NCBI RefSeq assembly: GCF_000807775.2 | Contig: NZ_CP047385.1 | Span: 3,844,001-3,908,000 of the forward strand | Origin: Pandoraea fibrosis | Lineage (GTDB): Bacteria; Pseudomonadota; Gammaproteobacteria; Burkholderiales; Burkholderiaceae | Direction of reading: 5' to 3' | Length of the DNA stretch: 64,000 nucleotides | Shown: positions 1 to 9,493 of the stretch, one piece after another | How the letters are laid out: every line of letters starts with the position of its first letter | Numbering within the stretch: position 1 is the first letter of the stretch | Notes under the pieces: model-generated | Databases searched by the model: none | Told to the model about the DNA's origin: nothing | The model's input: the letters and a program-made list of their open reading frames with translations, nothing else | Made by a program: the position numbers and the translations under genes

Positions 1-660
1 GACCGCCTTGACGATGTCCTGCGCGTCGTCGAACACGCCTTCGACCGCGAGATTGAAGATGTTCGGGTCTTGCAGGCTGTACATCTGCGCCGTCTGGAAC
101 GCGCTCATCTTGCCTGCCGGCGAGAGCATGAACACGCGAATGCCTGCTTTGCCGCGCATGGCGTACTCGGCCGCACTGCCCGTGTCGCCCGACGTCGCCC
201 CCAGAATATTGAGCGCGTCGCCGTGTTGCGCCAGTGCGTATTCGAACAGGTTGCCCAGCAACTGCATGGCCATGTCCTTGAACGCGAGCGTCGGACCGTT
301 CGAGAGTGCCAGCAGCGAGAGCTGCGTGTCCTTCTCGACGCCCAACGGCAGCAGCGGCGTAATGTCGGCGGCGTCCTCGCCCGGGCGCACGTTGCGGTAC
401 ACCTCGGCGGTGTACGTGCGCTTGGTCAGATCGGCCAGAATTTCGGCCGGAATATCGCCCGCAAACTTGGCCAGCACCTTGGCGGCCAGCTCGGCGTAAG
501 ACAATTGGCGCCAGGCGCGCAGTTCTTCAGCCGTTACCTGCGGGTACTCCGTCGGCAGATACAAACCGCCGTCCGGCGCCAGACCGCCAAGCAGGATGCT
601 GGAGAACGATTGCGGTTCGCCCGAGTTCAGGCCTGCGCCGCGCGTGGAGATGTATTTCAT
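1..660 (-). CDS. thrC: Threonine synthase (C-terminus beyond window)
   Basis: Pyridoxal-phosphate enzyme that converts O-phosphohomoserine to threonine, the last step of threonine synthesis in the cytoplasm. The first 220 residues are present. They start MKYISTRG, carry the family N-terminal GLAPDGGLYLP segment, and have the SNGPTLAFKD motif whose lysine (about residue 128) should hold PLP, followed by the ILGATSGDTGSAAEYA phosphate-binding loop. The gene runs off the left edge, so the C-terminal half is not seen. It lies 55 bp downstream of homoserine dehydrogenase on the same strand, consistent with a hom-thrC operon in the aspartate pathway. Confidence 0.95.
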   Translation of the reverse strand, partial: MKYISTRGAGLNSGEPQSFSSILLGGLAPDGGLYLPTEYPQVTAEELRAWRQLSYAELAAKVLAKFAGDIPAEILADLTKRTYTAEVYRNVRPGEDAADITPLLPLGVEKDTQLSLLALSNGPTLAFKDMAMQLLGNLFEYALAQHGDALNILGATSGDTGSAAEYAMRGKAGIRVFMLSPAGKMSAFQTAQMYSLQDPNIFNLAVEGVFDDAQDIVKAV

Positions 661-715
661 GGGGATCGTGTCCTGTCGTATCGGTTCGTGTGGCCGGAAG
701 CTGACGCCGGGGCGC

Positions 716-2026
<1,311 letters not shown>

Positions 2027-2063
2027 GCAGTTTTACTCAAAAGTCGAAATCGGTTGGCGCGCA

Positions 2064-3290
2064 TCACTTGCCGTGGCGACGGCGATAACCGTCCAGGAAG
2101 CGGGCAATGCGACTGATGGCGTCTTCCAGGTCGCCCTCGTGAGGCAGGAACACTACGCGGAAATGGTCGGGATGCATCCAGTTGAAGCCGCTGCCCTGCA
2201 CCAGCAGGACCTTCTCTTCGAGCAGCAACTGGAGGATGAACTCCTGATCGTTGGCGATGGGATACACCGCAGGATCGAGACGCGGGAACAGATACAGCGC
2301 CGCCTTCGGCTTCACACAGGTCACCCCGGGAATGTCGGTGAGCATGCGGTGGGCGATCTCGCGCTGCTCGTACAGGCGTCCGCCCGGCACGATCAGGTCC
2401 TTGATGCTCTGGTAGCCGCCCAGCGCCGTCTGAATGGCGTACTGGCCCGGCACGTTCGGGCACAGACGCATCGAGGCGAGAATGTTCAGCCCTTCGATGT
2501 AGTCGCGCGCCGGCTTCTTGTCGCCCGACACGACCATCCAGCCCGCGCGGTAGCCGCACGCGCGGTAGCTCTTGGACAGGCCGTTGAACGTAATGGTCAG
2601 CACGTCTTCGGAGAGCGAGCCGATCGAGGTGTGCTCTTCGCCGTCATAGATGATCTTGTCGTAGATCTCGTCGGCGTAAATGATGAGCTTGTGTTCGCGG
2701 GCCAGCGCGACGATGTCCTTCAGGAGTTCGTCCGAATACAGCGCGCCGGTCGGGTTGTTCGGGTTGATGATGACGATGGCGCGCGTGTTCGGCGTGATCT
2801 TCTTGCGAATGTCCGCCAGATCGGGTTGCCAGTCGGCCTGTTCGTCACAAACGTAATGCACCGGCGTGCCGCCCGACAGGCTGACCGCCGCAGTCCAGAG
2901 CGGATAGTCGGGGGCCGGCACAAGCACTTCGTCGCCATCGTTGAGCAACGCCTGCATGGCCATCACGATCAGCTCCGACGCCCCATTGCCGAGGTAGATG
3001 TCGTCGAGCTGCACGTCGTTGATGCGCTTTTGCTGGCAGTAGTGCATGATCGCCTTGCGCGCCGCAAACACGCCCCGCGAATCCGAATAACCGGCCGAGT
3101 TCGGCAGATTGCGGATCATGTCCTGCACGATCTCGTCGGGCGGCTCGAAGCCGAACGGCGCCAGATTGCCGATGTTCAGCTTGATGATGCGATGACCTTC
3201 GTCTTCCATGCGCTTGGCATGTTCGAGCACGGGCCCACGAATGTCGTAACAGACATTCTGCAATTTCTGCGATTTGAGGATCGGTTTCAC
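2064..3290 (-). CDS. alaA: AlaA-type pyridoxal-phosphate aminotransferase
   Basis: Class I/II aminotransferase, probably the glutamate-pyruvate (alanine) enzyme. Starting from a GTG at 3290 the protein is 408 residues, and its N-terminus (KPILKSQKLQNVCYDIRGP) lines up with E. coli AlaA (405 residues). The PLP lysine is K240 in FNGLSKSYRACGYR, and NPNNPTGALY gives the cofactor asparagine. An in-frame start at 3437 would add a low-complexity 49-residue extension with no family counterpart, so I prefer 3290, although no clear ribosome binding site precedes it. The gene sits upstream of hom and thrC on the same strand, as in many Burkholderiaceae. Confidence 0.85.
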   Translation of the reverse strand: MKPILKSQKLQNVCYDIRGPVLEHAKRMEDEGHRIIKLNIGNLAPFGFEPPDEIVQDMIRNLPNSAGYSDSRGVFAARKAIMHYCQQKRINDVQLDDIYLGNGASELIVMAMQALLNDGDEVLVPAPDYPLWTAAVSLSGGTPVHYVCDEQADWQPDLADIRKKITPNTRAIVIINPNNPTGALYSDELLKDIVALAREHKLIIYADEIYDKIIYDGEEHTSIGSLSEDVLTITFNGLSKSYRACGYRAGWMVVSGDKKPARDYIEGLNILASMRLCPNVPGQYAIQTALGGYQSIKDLIVPGGRLYEQREIAHRMLTDIPGVTCVKPKAALYLFPRLDPAVYPIANDQEFILQLLLEEKVLLVQGSGFNWMHPDHFRVVFLPHEGDLEDAISRIARFLDGYRRRHGK

Positions 3291-3440
3291 GGCGGTTGTG
3301 GTCTTGGCGGGCGGCGCAGGGTCCGGAAGGACCGGCAGCAGGCGGGACGCACGGCGAACTGGCGGTCCGGCGGTGTGCGCGAAGCGCACATGACACCGCT
3401 TTCCCCCGGTTTCGGCGTGGCAAATGCCGCACTGCAACGG

Positions 3441-3474
3441 TTTTGCCGTGCTGCATACGGCAAAAAGCTATAAT
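3441..3474 (+). promoter_or_regulatory. Inverted repeat abutting a TATAAT promoter element
   Basis: A perfect 9-bp inverted repeat, TTTTGCCGT (3441-3449) and ACGGCAAAA (3457-3465) around a 7-nt centre, lies directly upstream of a consensus TATAAT at 3469-3474. The arms cover the expected -35 zone, as expected for an operator. It could drive the Mth938-arnT genes on the plus strand (start 3620). The rest of the 3291-3619 gap holds no gene I can support. Confidence 0.45.
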
Positions 3475-3619
3475 TTAGCCAATTATGACAGAGTTCGGCA
3501 ATGCATCATTGACGGTTTGCGCCACGCGAGGCAAGATGCCCGGCCGTTGCGTGGCCCGCCAACGCTCGCTGACCACTGCCTGACCATTCGGTAACCCCTG
3601 GGTAGGGAATCTTTCGAAA

Positions 3620-4006
3620 GTGAAACTGCATCAAGACCCGTCGCAAGCATTGAACACTGTCACCGGCTATGGCCCCGGCTACGTCGAGGTGAACAAGGTT
3701 CGTCACGAACAAAGCGTGATCATTGCGCCGGAGGGCGAGATTCAGGCCTGGCCGGTGTCGCGTTTCGACGCGATCGAGCCGTCCCATTTCGAAATGCTGC
3801 GCGCCCTCGACCCCGAGGTCGTCATCTTCGGCAGTGGCGCCCGCCTGCGCTTCGCCCACCCACGGCTGACCAGCACGCTCACCGGCACCCGCATCGGCGT
3901 GGACTCGATGGACACGCAAGCAGCCTGCCGCACTTACAACATTCTGATGAGCGAAGGGCGCCGCGTCGTGCTCGCCGTACTCATCGAGTCCGAGGCGGCT
4001 GAGTGA
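3620..4006 (+). CDS. Mth938-like (DUF498) domain protein
   Basis: A 128-residue protein that is essentially one Mth938/NDUFAF3-type domain; the segments GYGPGYVEVN, WPVSRFDAIEPSHFEML, PEVVIFGSGARLRFAHP and GIGVDSMDTQAACRTYNIL-like blocks are typical. The biochemical role of this family in bacteria is unknown; the eukaryotic relative NDUFAF3 assists complex I assembly. Translation begins at GTG 3620. Its stop overlaps the GTG start of arnT in a GTGA junction, so the two are translationally coupled. That makes it the first gene of the arn region, but a role in lipid A modification is only inferred from position. Confidence 0.85.
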   Translation: MKLHQDPSQALNTVTGYGPGYVEVNKVRHEQSVIIAPEGEIQAWPVSRFDAIEPSHFEMLRALDPEVVIFGSGARLRFAHPRLTSTLTGTRIGVDSMDTQAACRTYNILMSEGRRVVLAVLIESEAAE

Positions 4007-5772
4007 GCCGCCGCCCGCTCGCCTCCGGCCTGCCGGCCGCCGAACCGCTTGCTCCGCCGCCGCTGTCCACGCCCAACGCGTCCGACGCACCGTCTTCGTC
4101 TTATCCGCTGTCCCCCACCGCTTTCTGGCTGCTCCTCGTGGCGTTCGCGCTCGTGTGGTTCGGCTTTCTCGACTACCGCCATCTGATTGCGAGCGACGAA
4201 GGTCGCTATGCGGAAATGGCGCGCGAAATGTGGGTCACGGGCGACTGGATCACGCCGCGCTACAACGGTTACAAGTATTTCGAGAAACCGCCGCTACAAA
4301 CCTGGATGAATGCGCTCACATTCGCCGCCTTCGGGCTCGGCGAATGGCAAGCGCGACTGTGGACGGCACTGACCGGCTTCGCAGGCGTGTTGATGGTCGG
4401 CTACACCGGCCGCAGGGTGTTCAACGCCCGTGTCGGCCTGTTCGCCGCCGCAGCGCTGGCCAGCGCACCGCTGTGGTCGCTGCTCGGGCACTTCAACGTG
4501 CTCGACATGGGCCTGTCGTTCTTCATGGGACTCTCGTTGTGCGCGCTGCTGCTCGCCCAGCGACCGGGCCTCGCGCGCCCTGCCGTGCGTGGCTGGATGT
4601 GGCTGTGCTGGGCCGCCATGGCGCTCGCCGTCCTGAGCAAGGGGCTGGTCGGCATCGTGCTGCCGGGCGGCGTGCTCGTGATCTACACGTTCGTCGCGCG
4701 TGACTGGGCACTATGGCGCCGCCTGTATCTCGGCAGCGGCCTGATCGTCTTCTTCGCGATCGCCGCGCCCTGGTTCGTGCTCGTTCAGATCCACAACCCG
4801 GAATTCTTCGACTTCTTCTTCATTAACGAGCACTTCCGCCGCTTCGCGATGGAGGGCCACAACCGCGATGGCGCACCATGGTATTTCGTGCCCGTGTTCA
4901 TCGTCGGCTTCCTGCCCTGGTTGTCGGTGCTGCCCGGAACCGTGCGCGCCACGCTGCGCATGCCGCGTCAGCCCAACGGCTTTGCCCCTGCGCTCATGCT
5001 ATGGGTGTGGTCGCTGTTCATCTTTGCGTTCTTCAGCGCGTCGCACTCGAAGCTGATTTCGTATCTGCTGCCCATTGCGCCGGCCATGGCCCTGCTCTTT
5101 GGCCTGTATCTGGCGCAGTTGCGACGTGAAACGGTGCGCCTGCACATGGCGGGTTATGCAATTTTCCTGATCGCCGCGCTTGTCATGGTGGCCATTTTCG
5201 TGGGACGCGCAGGCAGCGTGCGCAACCCGAACGAGTTGTACAAGGCCTTCCAGATCTGGCTGTACTTCGCGCTTGGCATCGGCCTTGTGGGAACACTGGT
5301 GGCGTGGCGGCTGGCGCGTCACAGCGCGCGCCGCGCCCTGCTCACGTTCGCCGGCGCCATGCTGCTGTTCGTGACCGTCGGCGGTCTGGGGCACGAAGTG
5401 TTCGGTCGCCAAAGCTCGGGCGTGCTGCTCGTGCCGGCCATCAAGGCGGAAATGCAACGTCTCGGGCCGAATGTGCCGTTCTATTCCGTGAACGTGCTCG
5501 ACCACACCATGCCGTACTACCTCGGTCACACGATGATCATGGTGCAGCACCCGGACGAACTCGACTTCGGCGTAAAGCAGGAGCCCCAGAAATGGGTGCC
5601 AACGCTCGACGACTTCTACGCCCGCTGGCGGGCCGACCCCAAAGCCCTCGCGCTGGTCGACCCAGGCACGTTCGGTCAGCTCGAAGCCCAGCATCTGCCG
5701 ATGCGGATCATCGCGCGTGACAGTCGCCGGGTCGTAATCTCGAAACCGCAGCCAGAAGACAACGTAAAATAG
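4003..5772 (+). CDS. arnT: Lipid A 4-amino-4-deoxy-L-arabinose transferase
   Basis: Inner-membrane glycosyltransferase of the ArnT/PMT family. It transfers Ara4N from undecaprenyl phosphate to lipid A on the periplasmic side, lowering negative charge and giving resistance to polymyxin and cationic peptides. The 589-residue protein has a hydrophilic, Pro-rich N-terminus, a first membrane segment at about residues 39-56, and the family's acidic loop DEGRYAEMAREM followed by GDWITPRYNGYKYFEKPPL. Around a dozen hydrophobic segments follow and a soluble periplasmic C-terminal region begins near residue 465. It starts with GTG overlapping the preceding stop. Slightly longer than the E. coli enzyme (550). 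Confidence 0.92.
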   Translation: MSRRPLASGLPAAEPLAPPPLSTPNASDAPSSSYPLSPTAFWLLLVAFALVWFGFLDYRHLIASDEGRYAEMAREMWVTGDWITPRYNGYKYFEKPPLQTWMNALTFAAFGLGEWQARLWTALTGFAGVLMVGYTGRRVFNARVGLFAAAALASAPLWSLLGHFNVLDMGLSFFMGLSLCALLLAQRPGLARPAVRGWMWLCWAAMALAVLSKGLVGIVLPGGVLVIYTFVARDWALWRRLYLGSGLIVFFAIAAPWFVLVQIHNPEFFDFFFINEHFRRFAMEGHNRDGAPWYFVPVFIVGFLPWLSVLPGTVRATLRMPRQPNGFAPALMLWVWSLFIFAFFSASHSKLISYLLPIAPAMALLFGLYLAQLRRETVRLHMAGYAIFLIAALVMVAIFVGRAGSVRNPNELYKAFQIWLYFALGIGLVGTLVAWRLARHSARRALLTFAGAMLLFVTVGGLGHEVFGRQSSGVLLVPAIKAEMQRLGPNVPFYSVNVLDHTMPYYLGHTMIMVQHPDELDFGVKQEPQKWVPTLDDFYARWRADPKALALVDPGTFGQLEAQHLPMRIIARDSRRVVISKPQPEDNVK

Positions 5773-5910
5773 CGCGTTTGGCCGGTCGATCGGCCCGTTT
5801 CCCCGATCATTCGCGTCGGAAGCGGCTGCAATACGGGCAGTCATACGAGGCTGGCAGCCTGGCATCGCCAAGCGCTAAGCGCCAGCCAATTTGCAACGTT
5901 CATCATTATT

Positions 5911-5930
5911 CACAAACGTTCACAAACGTT
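5911..5930. repeat. Tandem 10-bp direct repeat before the flippase gene
   Basis: Two exact copies of CACAAACGTT lie head to tail at 5911-5920 and 5921-5930, ending two bases before the flippase start codon; a weaker relative (TTGCAACGTT) is at 5891-5900. Helical-turn spacing suggests either a regulator-binding direct repeat or simple duplication. It takes the place where a ribosome binding site would be expected, and none is visible. Confidence 0.5.
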
Positions 5931-5932
5931 CC

Positions 5933-6304
5933 ATGAATCTCGCTACGTTTTCCCTTATTCTCACGGGCGTGCTGCTCAATGCTTGCGCCCAATTGTTGCT
6001 CAAGGCCGGCGCCGGCTCCATCGGCGCGCTCGAATTCACGCGCGCCAATATCGTGCCGATCGGCATCAAGCTCGCCACGCAACTGCCGATCATGGGCGGG
6101 CTGGTTTGCTATGCCATCAGTGTGGTGGTCTGGATTCTGGCGCTCTCGCGTGTCGAAGTCTCGATCGCGTATCCGATGCTCTCGCTCGGTTATGTCGTGA
6201 ACGCGTTCGCTGCCTGGTACCTGTTTGGCGAAACGCTGTCGATGCAGCGCCTCGTCGCGATCGGCATCATTCTGGTTGGTGTTTATATTCTTGCGCGTAG
6301 CTGA
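5933..6304 (+). CDS. SMR-type undecaprenyl-phosphate-Ara4N flippase subunit
   Basis: A 123-residue, four-helix small multidrug resistance/EamA-like membrane protein, of the type of ArnE and ArnF, which together flip undecaprenyl phosphate-Ara4N across the inner membrane. Visible segments are LATFSLILTGVLLNACAQLLL, IMGGLVCYAISVVVWILALS, ISIAYPMLSLGYVVNAFAAWYL-like and LVAIGIILVGVYILA. I chose ATG 5933 because it begins directly before the first helix; an upstream in-frame extension is hydrophilic and not family-like. Only one such gene is present, where enterobacteria have two, so it may act as a homodimer. It lies between arnT and arnB. Confidence 0.8.
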   Translation: MNLATFSLILTGVLLNACAQLLLKAGAGSIGALEFTRANIVPIGIKLATQLPIMGGLVCYAISVVVWILALSRVEVSIAYPMLSLGYVVNAFAAWYLFGETLSMQRLVAIGIILVGVYILARS

Positions 6305-6373
6305 TTGGCTAGCGCTGCTGCCCGATGGCATCGACGCAAGCGCCGCATCACGCGCAGACGCACTCCCCCAATG

Positions 6374-6390
6374 CTTACCTGAGGCTTAGT
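6374..6390 (+). promoter_or_regulatory. PmrA-box-like direct repeat upstream of arnB
   Basis: CTTACC and CTTAGT hexamers separated by five bases, spaced as in the enterobacterial PmrA/BasR box (CTTAAT-N5-CTTAAT); they match 4 and 5 of 6 positions. It sits 8 bp upstream of the arnB start, which is close for an activator site, so this is a weak candidate. Confidence 0.25.
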
Positions 6391-6398
6391 CTTACATC

Positions 6399-7565
6399 AT
6401 GAGCGACTCGGCAACTTCCCCTTCGAATCAACCGTTCCTGCCGTTCACGCGGCCGAGCATCGACGACGCCACCCTTGCCGGCGTCACCGAAGTCCTGCGC
6501 TCCGGCTGGATCACCTCGGGCCCGCAAGTCCAGGCCTTCGAGAAGGCGCTGTCCGAATTTTTTGGCGGACGCCCTGTGCGCGTGTTCAATTCGGGCACCG
6601 CGACGCTTGAGATCGGCCTGCGCATTGCAGGCGTACAAAGCGGCGACGAAGTCATCACCACGCCGCTGTCGTGGGTCGCGACGGCCAATGTGATTCTGGA
6701 AGTCGGCGCGACGCCCGTATTCGTCGACGTCGATCCGGCCACGCGCAACATCGATCTCGACCTGCTCGAAAAAGCCATCACGCCGAAGACGCGCGCCATC
6801 ATTCCCGTCTATCTCGCCGGACTGCCGGTCGACATGGACCGCCTGTACGACATCGCGCGCCGTCACAACCTGCGTGTGATCGAAGACGCCGCGCAAGCCA
6901 TGGGCTCGACCTGGGGCGGCAAGCGTATCGGCGCCCTCGGCGATCTCGTCTCGTTCAGCTTCCACGCCAACAAGAACCTGACCTCCATCGAAGGTGGCGC
7001 ACTCGTCTTCAACAATGAGGACGAAGCACGTCTGGCCGAGAAGTACCGCCTTCAGGGCGTGACCCGCACCGGCTTCGACGGCATGGACGTCGACGTGCTT
7101 GGCGGCAAGTACAACCTCACCGACGTCGCCGCACGCGTCGGTCTTGGCCAGATGCCGCATCTCGAAGCCTTCAACCGTCGCCGCACGGAACTGGCCCGCC
7201 TGTACTTCGACACGTTCGCGAGCGGCCCTGCCGTGGCGCTCGGCCTCGGTCTGCCGCACGCCGACTTCACGAACTCGAACTGGCACATGTTCCAGGTCGA
7301 GTTGCCGCTGGAGCACCTCACGATCGACCGCGCCGGCGTCATGGAACAGCTCAAGGCGCGCGGCATCGGCAGCGGCGTGCACTACCCGGCCATCCACCTG
7401 TTTACAATGTACCGTTCGCTAGGCTTCCACGAGGGGCAGTTCCCGCATACGGAACGCCTCAGCCGCAGGCTGCTGACGCTGCCGCTCTTCCCCGCGATGA
7501 GCGACGCCGATGTTGCCCGCGTCTGTGACGCCGTTAACGCTATTTGCGCTGACCATCAAAAATGA
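6399..7565 (+). CDS. arnB: UDP-4-amino-4-deoxy-L-arabinose aminotransferase
   Basis: DegT/DnrJ/EryC1-family PLP aminotransferase that converts UDP-4-keto-arabinose to UDP-Ara4N using glutamate. The 388-residue protein starts MSDSATSPSNQPFLPFTRP, has the glycine-rich SGTATLEIGL cofactor loop (about 65-74), the VIEDAAQAMGS aspartate motif (about 160-170) and the PLP lysine K192 in SFHANKNLTSIEGG. Length matches E. coli ArnB (379-385). Its stop overlaps the arnC start (ATGA), so arnB and arnC are translationally coupled. The direct repeat just upstream and its position after arnT suggest it begins the core arn biosynthetic run. Confidence 0.95.
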   Translation: MSDSATSPSNQPFLPFTRPSIDDATLAGVTEVLRSGWITSGPQVQAFEKALSEFFGGRPVRVFNSGTATLEIGLRIAGVQSGDEVITTPLSWVATANVILEVGATPVFVDVDPATRNIDLDLLEKAITPKTRAIIPVYLAGLPVDMDRLYDIARRHNLRVIEDAAQAMGSTWGGKRIGALGDLVSFSFHANKNLTSIEGGALVFNNEDEARLAEKYRLQGVTRTGFDGMDVDVLGGKYNLTDVAARVGLGQMPHLEAFNRRRTELARLYFDTFASGPAVALGLGLPHADFTNSNWHMFQVELPLEHLTIDRAGVMEQLKARGIGSGVHYPAIHLFTMYRSLGFHEGQFPHTERLSRRLLTLPLFPAMSDADVARVCDAVNAICADHQK

Positions 7566-8584
7566 ATTGTCCACAACTCTCCGTCGTCATCCCGGTTTAT
7601 AACGAGGAGGCCGGACTCGCCGCCCTCTTCGCCCGGTTATATCCGGCGCTCGACCAGCTGGGCGTGACTTACGAAGTGGTGTTCGTCAACGACGGCAGCC
7701 GCGACCGTTCGGCTGCGCTGCTCGCCGAGCAGTACCGCGCGCGTCCGGACGTGACGCGCGTCGTGCTGTTCAATGGCAACTATGGACAGCACATGGCCAT
7801 TCTGGCCGGCTTCGAACACACGCGTGGCGAGTGGGTCGTCACGCTCGACGCCGATCTGCAGAATCCGCCCGAAGAAATCGGCAAGCTCGTTGCACAACTG
7901 GCCGCGGGCCACGACTACGTGGGCACGGTGCGCATGAACCGTCAGGACACGTGGTTCCGCCGCCATGCCTCGCGCGCCATGAACCGCCTGCGCGAGCGCA
8001 TCACCCGCATCCGCATGACCGATCAGGGTTGCATGCTGCGCGGCTATAGTCGCCACATCGTCGATACGGTCAATCAATGCCGTGAAATCAACACGTTCAT
8101 TCCGGCCCTGGCCTACACGTTCGCGCAAAACCCGACGGAAGTGGACGTCGCTCACGAAGAGCGCTTTGCGGGCGAATCGAAATATTCGCTCTATAGCCTG
8201 ATTCGCCTGAATTTCGACCTCGTTACCGGTTTCTCGGTGGTGCCGCTGCAATGGCTCTCGGGCGTCGGCATTTCGCTGTCTGCCGCCTCCGGCTTGCTGT
8301 TCATCGTGCTGATCGCCCGCCGCTTCCTGTTCGGCTCGGAAGTCCAGGGCGTCTTCACGCTGTTCGCCGTCACGTTCTGCCTGCTGGGCGTGATTCTGTT
8401 CGGCATGGGCCTGCTCGGCGAGTACATCGGCCGCATTTACCAGCAAGTTCGCCAGCGCCCGCGCTATCTGGTGCAAGCCGTACTGGAAGACCGATCGTCG
8501 GGCCGCCCGGAGAATGCCGGCGGCAGCACTTCGGACACCAGCCAGGCCACCGGCGCAACCGAACTGGGGTCGCACGCGTCATGA
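7562..8584 (+). CDS. arnC: Undecaprenyl-phosphate Ara4FN transferase
   Basis: Family 2 glycosyltransferase that moves 4-deoxy-4-formamido-L-arabinose from UDP onto undecaprenyl phosphate at the cytoplasmic face of the inner membrane. The 340-residue protein has the GT-A fold start SVVIPVYNEEAGL, the metal-binding DAD in VTLDADLQNPPEE (about residues 96-98), the QGCMLRGYSR block, and two C-terminal membrane helices (about 222-290). ATG start overlaps the arnB stop, and its own stop overlaps the next gene in ATGA. The hydrophilic tail after the second helix is Ser/Gly rich. Confidence 0.95.
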   Translation: MNCPQLSVVIPVYNEEAGLAALFARLYPALDQLGVTYEVVFVNDGSRDRSAALLAEQYRARPDVTRVVLFNGNYGQHMAILAGFEHTRGEWVVTLDADLQNPPEEIGKLVAQLAAGHDYVGTVRMNRQDTWFRRHASRAMNRLRERITRIRMTDQGCMLRGYSRHIVDTVNQCREINTFIPALAYTFAQNPTEVDVAHEERFAGESKYSLYSLIRLNFDLVTGFSVVPLQWLSGVGISLSAASGLLFIVLIARRFLFGSEVQGVFTLFAVTFCLLGVILFGMGLLGEYIGRIYQQVRQRPRYLVQAVLEDRSSGRPENAGGSTSDTSQATGATELGSHAS

Positions 8585-9486
8585 GTGCCAAAGCCGTCGT
8601 TTTCGCCTATCACAACGTTGGCGTGCGCTGCCTGCAGGTGCTGCTCGCGCGCGGTGTCGACGTTGCGCTCGTCGTCACCCATCAGGACAACCCGAACGAG
8701 AACATCTGGTTCGGCAGCGTCGCGAGTGTCGCTGCCGAGCACGGCATCCCGGTCGTCACCCCCGACGATCCGGCCGATCCCGCGCTGACCGAGCAAATCC
8801 GTGCCATCGCGCCAGACTTCATCTTCTCGTTCTACTACCGCCATATGATTCCCGTGGCAGTGCTCGACATCGCCCCGCAAGGGGCGTTCAACATGCACGG
8901 GTCGCTGCTGCCGAAGTATCGTGGCCGTGTGCCGGTCAATTGGGCGGTTTTGAAGGGCGAAACGGAAACGGGCGCCACGCTGCATGAAATGGCCGCCAAG
9001 CCCGACGCCGGTGCCATCATCGACCAGACGGCCGTACCGATTCTGCCGGACGACACGGCAGGCGAGGTTTTCGAGAAGGTGACGGTCGCCGCCGAGCAGA
9101 CGCTCTGGCGCTGCCTGCCCGGCCTTATCGCCGGCACGGCACCGCGTCACATCAACGATCTGGGCGCAGGCAGCTATTTCGGTGGACGCAAGCCGGAAGA
9201 CGGCCGGATCGACTGGTCGAAGTCTGCGCAGGACGTCTACAACCTGATTCGCGCCGTCGCACCGCCCTATCCCGGCGCATTTACCGACGCCGCAGACCGC
9301 CGCTGGGTCGTCACGCGCGCCCGCCTGTCACGCTCCCCGGTTCCCGCCGGTTTGCCCTGCGGACTGCAAGTAGTGGATAATGCGCTCCTTGGCGTTTGCG
9401 GCGACGCAAATGCCGTCGTCATTCATGAACTATTGCTGGACGGCAAGCCTGTCACGCCGGAACAGTTTTCCCAGCTCAATCACTGA
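8581..9486 (+). CDS. UDP-Ara4N formyltransferase (ArnA N-domain as separate protein)
   Basis: Formyltetrahydrofolate-dependent N-formylation of UDP-Ara4N. In E. coli this is the N-terminal domain of bifunctional ArnA; here it is a free 301-residue protein. The formyltransferase catalytic triad is visible as N104 and H106 (GAFNMHGSLLPKYRG) and D142 (KPDAGAIIDQ). A C-terminal formyl_trans_C-like region (about 205-300) follows, with GGRKPEDGRIDW. ATG 8581 overlaps the arnC stop, and a longer in-frame extension lies entirely inside arnC and is rejected. The decarboxylase partner starts 7 bp after the stop. Confidence 0.92.
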   Translation: MSAKAVVFAYHNVGVRCLQVLLARGVDVALVVTHQDNPNENIWFGSVASVAAEHGIPVVTPDDPADPALTEQIRAIAPDFIFSFYYRHMIPVAVLDIAPQGAFNMHGSLLPKYRGRVPVNWAVLKGETETGATLHEMAAKPDAGAIIDQTAVPILPDDTAGEVFEKVTVAAEQTLWRCLPGLIAGTAPRHINDLGAGSYFGGRKPEDGRIDWSKSAQDVYNLIRAVAPPYPGAFTDAADRRWVVTRARLSRSPVPAGLPCGLQVVDNALLGVCGDANAVVIHELLLDGKPVTPEQFSQLNH

Positions 9487-9493
9487 CCGTAAT

